Both the position numbers and the translations under genes were made by a program. A DNA stretch of 64,000 nt, taken from contig NC_057919.1 in the NCBI RefSeq assembly GCF_018873765.1, positions 69,496,984-69,560,983 of the forward strand. Reading direction: 5' to 3'. Shown in pieces: positions 56,674 through 64,000 of this stretch. The DNA is from Telopea speciosissima (taxonomy: Eukaryota; Streptophyta; Magnoliopsida; Proteales; Proteaceae). A model generated the notes under the pieces. It did no database searches, was not told where the DNA came from, and saw only the letters and a list, made by a program, of their open reading frames with translations. How positions within the stretch are numbered: the stretch's first letter is position 1; every line of letters begins with the position of its first letter.

Positions 56674-57402
56674 AGGGCTGCAAGTTTGGCCCTGTCGGCC
56701 CGAACCCGCCCTGGCCCTGAGCCCGAACAGGGCCTGGGTTAAGAATTCTGGCCCTGAGGGCGGGTTAGGGCCAGAAAATCCTGGCCCTGAGTCATGGTCG
56801 GGTTGGGTCAAGGTTGAGACCTTGGGTCAGGCCGACCCTGATTTTGGCCCTAAAGAAATTTCTTTATACTATTAAAAACTAGAAGCTATTATTAATATAA
56901 ACAAGTGCTTAGCACACTTGGTAGTTTGTGTTATGTAAAAACTAATTACTACCAAAAGGTCTTGAGTTCAAGTCTCTTCTCTCATATCTTATATAATATA
57001 TTTTAATTTAATTATTGCAGGGCTTGGGCTGGGCTTGGCCCTTCAGGGTCAGGGTTAGGGTCAAGGTATTTAGGCCCTGAGGCCCCTATGTAAAATGTAA
57101 GAGAAGAGTCTTGAACCCAAGACCTTTTGGTAGTAATAAGTTTTAACACAACACAAACTGCCAAGTGTGCTAAGCACTTGTTTATATGAATAATACCTTC
57201 TAGTTTTTAATAATATAAAGAAATTTCTTCAGGGTCAAAATCAGGGTCGGGCTGACCCGAGGTCTCAACCCTGACCCGACCCGACCCTGACTTAGGGTCA
57301 GGATTTTCTGGCCCTAACCTGCCCTCAGAGCCAGAAATCTTAGCCCAGGCCTTGTTCTGGCTCAGGGTGGGTGCGGGCCGACAGGGCCAAACTTGCAGCC
57401 CT
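56674..57402. mobile_element. Foldback element with a SINE copy in each arm
   Basis: Left end AGGGCTGCAAGTTTGGCCCT; right end is its complement. The arms pair over about 330 bp (GGCCCTGA-rich text, then AAAGAAATTTCTTTATA, then a SINE). The SINE (GTGCTTAGCACACTTGGTAG and GTCTTGAGTTCAAGTCTC) appears at about 56905-57000 and inverted at 57095-57190, and belongs to the family at 40615. Flanks TCTCTCAT (56666-56673) and TCTCTTAT (57417-57424) suggest an 8-bp hAT-type duplication, with a short extra copy of the right end between. Confidence 0.7.
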
Positions 57403-57559
57403 AGTTGCAGCCCTACTCTCTTATGAGAATAGAAGAGAATCTAGGTGGATGTAAAAATTTCCCGCAAACTTAGTAGAAAATCTTCCATCTTTTGCTAAAA
57501 TGCACCACCATTTGTCATTACCACTAGAGATAAGAATAGTAATAATTGAATAAACCAAA

Positions 57560-57900
57560 ATGGTAGGCAATATCATATCGTATTGATTGTATTACTTTAT
57601 TAGTACCATGGATTTTGTTATGAATATCGTATAGACTGATACATATTGGTATCGGGCCTATTGGCGATGATTGATACCGATACATATCGATTGATACGGT
57701 CAAAAAATGGGGTTTTTTTTTTTTTTTTTTTCCGGTCAAAAATTTATTTCTAGTACTAGAATCAACCCTAAACAGCCAATCCATATTACTATCGGCAACG
57801 ATCAATACAACTGTTCAAGATATTGGTATCGTATTGGTCGATTCATATCGATAATGTTGGTACTTAATACAGATACCTGACCGATATGATATGTTGTATT
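57560..57900. mobile_element. MITE-like element with ATCGTAT-type repeats
   Basis: Repeated GATACATATCG, GGTATCGTATTGG and ATATCATATCGTATTGA motifs, arranged roughly in inverted order around a T run at about 57713-57730. Ends are only approximate. Confidence 0.4.
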
Positions 57901-58596
57901 TGTCTATATTAAGGGCAAAATAGTCTAAAAAATGTCATGTATGAAAAATGATTTTTTTCCTTCAAAAAAGACCAATTTACACCCCTTCTGGGCCTCATTC
58001 ATAGATTCGGTATTTATTTTCTTGTCTTTAACCATCGAGCTATGACATATCAACTCAATGTATCAACGATACTCCATAACATGTTGGATCTTCCTAGAAA
58101 ATCTGCACTTGCACTGATCATAGCTGTCATCATTCTATCTGAAGCTCCAACAGAAATAGATTTCAAATCCCAGATTTCTGCACAATGTATACTAGGACTA
58201 GCGGTTTCAATTCCAGCGGTTCTTAACTAGTCTATCAGTTTTGTTACAATTGAGAGAACATAAATACATAATCAAATCGACCCAAACCAATTAAACCAAT
58301 TGATTTAAAAAACTAGATCTAGGACCGAACCAATAAGTTAAAATGGGTGGATCGATTCGATCCAGTTCCCACTTAATTTTTTTTGTTGTCTGCCCATAAG
58401 ACACACAATGTACGAAAAGTTCTAACCCTACATGACTAATCTGTCAACCCTGACACCTGACATTAATGTAGAGAGAGGGACCCTTGTCGCGCTGCAGAGG
58501 ATTCAAATCTGGGATCCGGATCCTCTCAAGGGAGCCCCAGTGCCCAGGGAGTGCCACGAGCATCTAAGGGTTGGGCTGTGCTGCACATATATCGAT

Positions 58597-58710
<114 letters not shown>

Positions 58711-58718
58711 GGTTGTTT

Positions 58719-58906
58719 GGATCTGGATCCTCTACTTCTGAGCTGCCTTTATTGCCGTGTGCCCTAGACACAGCAAGGCAGTCTTTATCGCCTTACCCCT
58801 GATCGGGCAAGGTACTCGAACAAGGGTAGGGCAGTCTTTTTGCCGCCTTGCTGTGTTTAGGGCACGCACGGGACAGCTCGGCAGTAGAGGACGTGAGATG
58901 GGCGGA
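58719..58906. mobile_element. GC-rich hairpin element, third member with the shared core
   Basis: Starts GGAT like the 15109 element. Arms include GTGCCCTAGACACAGCAAGG and the complement of GTGCCCTAAACACAGCAAGG. The core from 58790 reads CGCCTTACCCCTGATCGGGC and then AAGGTACTCGAACAAGGG, matching the 15181-15226 core. The span of about 188 bp is inferred from symmetry with the other two; no clean target duplication was found. Confidence 0.7.
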
Positions 58907-58978
58907 TGAGGATTGTGACATTCTTTTATCTATGACGATTGACGAATGATGATGATAATGCTCGATGAGACATTGAAG

Positions 58979-59047
58979 GTTGAAGGTGCAGCATTCGAAG
59001 ATGGAAAAGCTCCCAGCGTCTGTCTGGCATACTTTCGTTCACTCTGG
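58979..59047 (+). pseudogene. GH1 beta-glucosidase exon 2 remnant
   Basis: The text after TTGAAG reads VEGAAFEDGKAPS, nearly identical to exon 2 of the GH1 pseudogene at 44935 (VEGAAFEDGKTPSIWDTFAH). A small frameshift follows, then TTCACTCTGG as at the exon end. No other GH1 exon is found nearby, so this is a scrap of a second copy. Confidence 0.8.
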
Positions 59048-59391
59048 CCAGTCCTACTTTTTTCTGTAAAAAATATCATCCCCCTCCCCTTTAAGTATCC
59101 ATAGTATCAACCCAGTACCCAAGTTTTGAAAAATGATAATGTCCTCCCTTACTTTTGAAAGATTGTATCAACCGTACTCTAACAGTTAAAAAAGACCATT
59201 GGGTGATGACATGGCATTTACAATTTTTCTAAAACCCCATAATACCCTTAAACCCCTTTTACCCCACTCACCCATAATTATTTTTATTTCTCAAAACATA
59301 AAATCTAGCGGGACCCAACCCCATCTTCTTCTTCTTCTTCCTCAGCAAACCCCACTGGCCTCCAGCGCCCCCCACCCTCCTACCAAGAGCA
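59048..59391. other. Short intergenic stretch
   Basis: No recognised feature apart from a TTC repeat near 59326-59340. Confidence 0.4.
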
Positions 59392-61098
59392 TGTTGGCTA
59401 AACAACGGTCCAGGGATCAAACCTTGGTTCCCTAGGGAGACCAAGATATTTATCTTTAGGGTTTTGCACGCCCTGGGTTAGCCCATGGTGTCCCATGGGT
59501 GCCCCATTTTAATTTTAGGGTTTCCCATGGTCGCCCATGGGAACCCTGGTGCATCCCTATTAGGGTTTCTCCTTCCCTATTGCATTCCATAAAATTAATT
59601 ATCACAATAGGGACGGAGAAACTCGTCTCTAGTCCATCACATGGCAAGAGGGATCCATCCCATACTCGAATTCGCAGCGGAAAATAATCGATTCGAGTTT
59701 CTTTTGCATCCCATAAATATTAATAATCAATGAACAGAAGGAATTAATAAAGAACGCTAACCTGGTGAGCCTCAAGTGTTGCTCCTCCAATAGACAGTGG
59801 TTCTTCCTCCAATGAGCGCTCAAGCAAACAGTCCGAACCTCCAATGGTGCTACCAAGGTTCTACACGCCAATCCCGGATGCCCTCAAACTCCTCAGCACA
59901 GATCTAGGGTTTCACAAACCCTAACTCTCAAACACAGGTGAGAGAAGCAAGAAGAAGAAGAGAGATCACAAGAGGGAGAGAGAGAAACCAAAAACGTAGG
60001 AGAGAGAGTGTCTGCTCCAAAAACGTGGAGAGCTTCTCTTCTGCGTATTTTTGGTCCCCTTTTTATAATAATAGGGTTTAATTAAATCCTAGATAGATTT
60101 AATAGAGCCCTAGTGAGAGTCTGACTCTCTCTCTCTTAGTCTGGCAGTTCTGTTTAAACTCAAAGTGCTACACAGGTGAAGAAGCAGAATCTAATAGGGA
60201 AAGTATTAATTAGATTCTTTATTTAATTATTAATGGATAATTACAATTAGCACCAAATCCATTAATTAAATAAAGAGCCAATTAAATTAGCAAATTCCAA
60301 ATAACTCCCTATATGATAACAATTTATCATATACAACCCCCCCACTAATCAACACCATCATTATGGAATCTAGGGCATGTACACATGTACTGCCAAACCC
60401 CAATCCATAGTACATGTCCATATAAGAGCGTCTGTGCATCCAATCGGGTCCCGCAAAACTCGATAAAACACTTTATTTGAAATAACTATAAATAATGTAT
60501 CATTTTATGTAAAATAAATTTTGCAAAACCATTTCCAAAAGCGATGCTGGATCATTACGATCCGACCATGCACGAGCAGTCTCTATCTTGGTGTTCCCCA
60601 ATCGGGCAGTGGTGACCGTGTTGGATAACTCCTTCACTCACAAAGTGTTCACGCATTCCCAGAACACCGGCTTTGACTCGCTTGAGTCTCAGTCATTGAT
60701 GAACCAAAGAATGCGATCACATTTTGCAGTGACAGGGTTCCCTCAGGTACAGGGTGTCGGTGACACATGTCTATCCCTTCCTACATCTGGCAGTAATACA
60801 TGAGGGAATCGACAAAGTAGATTCTTCGCCAATGCACACATCAAACATGTGAGCACTCACATTCGTACCCTGACATCACATGTCTAGGCATACTCAATGC
60901 AACGACCATATGATAAGGGTGCCCAACCCAAACCCTAGTCGTGACTACCATTTTAAGTATAACTTACGGACACATAATGCTCAAAAAGTTTATATCGCAT
61001 GTGACAATATTAAACTAAAATGTATAAATGTTCAATACAAAGGTGAACCAGGTTGAACCGGATCGAACCGGGTTTGATGGACACACACTTGTCCAACA
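59392..61098 (-). repeat. 3' LTR of the copia element
   Basis: 1707 bp. On the minus strand starts TGTTGG and ends CCAACA. A TATA-like ATTATTATAAAAAGG lies near 60060-60075 on the minus strand. Confidence 0.75.
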
Positions 61099-61179
61099 AT
61101 CTCCCACTTGTACATCAAAGCCAATTCCCCATACATTTTAAACCCATGCCCTCCATGTGTTTCTCAAACACTCCGGTGA

Positions 61180-62600
61180 CAAACCCTTTGTCATGGCATC
61201 GGACACATTTTCGATTGTGTCCACTTTGGAGATACTCACGTCACTCTGCTTGGATAATCTCTCTCGATGAGGTGATACTTTCCTTGCACGTGCTTGTTCC
61301 TCCGATGAGCCCTAGGCTCCTTAGCTTGTGCAATGGCCCCTCTGTTGTCACATAACAGGGGAATAGGGCCCTTGACAAGATCAGGGACTACTCCAGAAAT
61401 GTTAGGAACTTCCTAACCCAAACACCTTATTAGCTGCATCACATGATGCAAGGTGTTCATAAAAATAGGGATCGGCTATAGATTTCTATTTTGTACTCCT
61501 CTATACAATGGCACCTCCACTCATTAAACTCATAATGACTCATAATACCTACTGCATAGCAGATGTCCGGCCTCGTGCGCAATATAGCGTACATTAGACT
61601 TCCTACTGCTGAGGCATAGGGAATCCTCTTCATCTCTTCAATGTCCGTCTGAGACTGAGGACATCATGATCTGGAAGGACTGACTCCATGTCTGAAGGGA
61701 ACACTTCCCCTCTTGGAGTTCTCCATACTAAATCTGGCCAAGACTTTGTCTATATAGGTAGCTTGTGACAAGCCTAGCATCCTTTTCTGGCGATCTCTTA
61801 CGAGTTTGATCCCAAGGATATAGCTAGCTTCACCAAGGTCTTTCATCGAAAATGTTGTGGATAACCAGCATTTCTTGATGAAAGGAATCCTACATCGTTA
61901 CCAATCATCAATATGTCATCTACGTATAAAACAAGAAAACATACGCCCTCCCATCGATCTTCTTGTAAACGCATGGTTCATCCATGTTTTGATCAAAACC
62001 AAATGATTTGATTAATTGATCAAACCTGATGTTCCAGCTCCTAGAAGCCTGCTTCAGCCCATAAATGGACCTCTGCAATTTGCACACCTTTCTTTCTTCC
62101 TCCAAGGAAGAGAACCCCTCTGGCTGTTCCATGTAGATTTCCTCTTGAAGGAACCCATTTAGAAATACGATGCACATCCATGCGGATCTCATAATCAAAG
62201 TGTCTTGCGATAGCCAATAAAATCCTAATGGATTTCATCATCGCTCTTGGTGAAAAGGTTTCCTCATAGTCTATACCCTCTTTCGGGTATAACCCTTTGC
62301 CACAGTCTCGCTTTGAATCTCTCGACCTTTCCATCTGCGCCCTTCTTCCTCTTGAAGATCCATTTACATCCAATCGGCTTGACGCCAATTGGTGGATCGA
62401 CTAGAGTCCAGACCTTGTTGGAATGCATCGAATCGATTTCAGAACGCATTGCTTCCAGCCACCTAGTGGCATCAACATCCTTTAGAGCCTCGAGTATGTC
62501 ATCGGATCATCATCCGATTCAACCGATACCATGTGGAACTCTTCCCTTGTTTCCTCTTTGGTTAGAAGAGTTAGCCTGGTGGGTGGTCTAACAGTCCTCC
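61180..62600 (-). pseudogene. Copia RT and RNase H, frameshifted
   Basis: Minus-strand pieces in order: CKWIFKRKKGADGKVERFKA (RT start), DYEETFSPRAMMKSIR, FLNGFLQEEIYMEQPEGF, IYGLKQASRSWNIRF, MKDLGEASYILGIKLVRDRQ, and RNase H with LLCDNRGAIAQAKEPR. The catalytic YVDD strand near 61900-61930 falls at a break. The frames shift at least three times, so no active enzyme. Confidence 0.8.
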
Positions 62601-62692
62601 TCTTGCGTCGAGGTTCCTCGGTGTTGGTATTTCAACGGGTATGTCGGTTGGTCTCATACGGAAGTGACGTTTACGAGCCATCGATAGCTCTT

Positions 62693-63790
62693 TTATGACT
62701 CTTGGTTCGGACCTCGGGTCATCATTTCTTCCTCCAAAAATGTGACATGTTTACTTACAATGACCTTTTGGTCAACTGGGTCATAGAAATAATAGCCTAT
62801 CGTGCCTTTGGGGTAGCCTAAGAAATAGCATCTCGAAGTCCTGGATTCTAACTTGTCTATCTGTTGCTTTCGCACATGTGCTATGCAACCCCATACCCTA
62901 AGGTGTTGAATACTGGGCTTTCGCCCTTTCCACAACTCAAAGGGTGTCTTGGCTACAGACTTAGATGGAACCCTATTCAAGATATATATCGCCATCTCTA
63001 AAGCGTACCCCCAGAAAGAAAGAGGCAGCTCACTATAAGTGAGCATCGTCCTGACCATATCCAATAGGGTTCGATTGCGTCGTTCGGATACACCATTTTG
63101 TTCTGGTGTGCCTGGATTAGTTAGTTGACTAACTATCCCTTGGGATTTGAGATGTTCTTTAAACTCATCCGATAGATACTCCCCTCCACGATCTGATCGT
63201 AAGGACTTGACGCGTTTATCGAGCTGTCTTTCGACCTCGGCTTGGAATTCTTTGAATTTATCAAAGGCTTTCGATTTCCTACGCATCAAGTATATGTAAC
63301 CATATCTAGAGTAATCATCGGTGAACGTGATAAAGTACTCATACCCATATCTTGCTTGTATGTTTATGGGTCCACAAACGTAAGTGTGTATCAACTCCAA
63401 CAGATCTGTGGCTCTAGCACCTTTATTGCTAAAGGATTTCTTGGTCATTTTGCCCTGAAGGCATGACTCACAGGTGGGGAATGGTTCCACCCTTAGACTC
63501 TCTAAGGGCCCATCCCTCACCAATCTACTAATTCGGTCCACATTAATGTGACCCAATCTTAAATGCCACAGATATGTTAAGTTCACTGGAGCTGCTTTCC
63601 GTTTCAAATCAACATTTGAAACAACATTCGTTCTAATAGGGCAATCTAGAAAATACAAACCACTTTGCATATATCCGGATGCCACAAAGGAATTATTAAA
63701 ACGAATAATCAATTTAGAATTAAAGGAAAAACTATATCCGTCCAAAACAAGTTTTGAAACTGAAATTATCTTCCTCTTGAAAGGGTACAT
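62693..63790 (-). pseudogene. Copia integrase region, 365-codon open frame
   Basis: Contains the GAG-pre-integrase zinc motif (WHLRLGHIN...CESCLQGKMTKKSF) and the integrase core: TFTDDYSRYGYIYLM with the first Asp, SLRSDRGGEYLSDEF with the second, and GTPEQNGVSERRNRTLLDMV with the Glu. It then runs to KTPFELWKGRKPS and the RCYFLGYPKGTIGY region. In its own right it is undamaged, but it is cut off from protease by a frame change near 63790 and from RT downstream. Confidence 0.88.
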
Positions 63791-63974
63791 AATAGCAATC
63801 CTTTAAAACTAAACTAGCAGAACTAAAATTTAAAATAAAAGTTCCCACAGCCAACGCCATGGTCTCAGCTCCAGTGCCCATCCGAAGACGCACTTCATTT
63901 CTTTCCAGGTTCCTTGTCTCCTTGAACCCCTGCAAATCATTGCAAATGTGAACAGTGGATCCACTATCCACCAA
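63732..63974 (-). pseudogene. Copia aspartic protease region
   Basis: Minus-strand frame with the protease active-site motif VDSGSTVHI (Asp-Ser-Gly) and the following LRMGTGAETMALAVGTF and LKDCYYVPF. It overlaps the integrase frame in a different phase near 63732-63790, which implies a small indel there. Confidence 0.8.
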
Positions 63975-64000
63975 CCAAGAATTGGTTGGTTCAAAAGACA

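Larger units (their letters stand above)
59392..64000 (-). mobile_element. Ty1/copia element, 3' part (5' LTR and gag beyond the window)
   Basis: Reading on the minus strand from the right edge: protease, integrase, RT, RNase H, polypurine tract ACAAGTGGGAGAT, then the 3' LTR. The order PR-IN-RT-RH is that of Ty1/copia. RT and RNase H are broken by several frameshifts and stops. The lower flank 59387-59391 is GAGCA, which should recur at the far end if the element is whole. Confidence 0.88.

Overview
This window is nuclear DNA from a flowering plant. GT-AG introns are spread over long distances, most of the DNA is nested retrotransposons and MITEs, and the recognisable genes are plant types: an SR splicing factor, an EID1-like F-box protein and a GH1 beta-glucosidase. 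The species cannot be fixed from sequence alone. Long TE-filled introns and RTE-clade LINEs with TTG-repeat tails suggest a large woody dicot-type genome, but that is only an impression. Nothing bacterial, organellar or viral was recognised.

Layout. (1) 1-29.2 kb: one plus-strand gene for an SR34A-like SR protein. Thirteen coding exons make about 306 residues, but introns 6 (11.5 kb) and 7 (13.1 kb) are swollen by transposons. Intron 6 holds a gag-only gypsy element (3125-10504), itself invaded by RTE LINE pieces, a hAT-type MITE and a TRIM-like element. Intron 7 holds a direct repeat of about 0.94 kb, a 4.9-kb palindrome made of two head-to-head copia LTR-leader units, a 1.4-kb hAT-like element, a copia scrap and an RTE remnant. 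(2) 29.2-33.7 kb: a hairpin insertion and a deleted copia element. (3) 33.7-34.7 kb: an intact, intronless EID1-like F-box gene. (4) 34.7-44.3 kb: RTE remnant split by a solo LTR, a minisatellite, MITEs, SINEs, and a Mutator-type element that has captured a tetraspanin gene fragment. (5) 44.3-53.3 kb: a 13-exon GH1 beta-glucosidase pseudogene. Both catalytic glutamates survive, but two stop codons and a damaged splice donor are present. Its intron 6 carries a young gag-only LTR element (46570-50490) with near-identical LTRs. (6) 53.3-64 kb: MITEs, an RNase H remnant, a foldback element, a compound microsatellite, a GH1 exon scrap, and the 3' half of a minus-strand Ty1/copia element running off the right edge.

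How the parts relate. Only two host genes look functional: the SR factor (nuclear pre-mRNA splicing) and the F-box protein (SCF ubiquitin ligase adaptor). They are not functionally linked by anything visible. The rest records repeated insertion, and several events can be ordered by nesting. The most unusual signals are a family of about 189-bp GC-rich hairpins with divergent arms, a shared asymmetric core and 10-bp target duplications (with an empty site in the same window); the inverted LTR-leader palindrome; LTRs that look like mosaics of two families; and a gag frame that ends inside its own 3' LTR.
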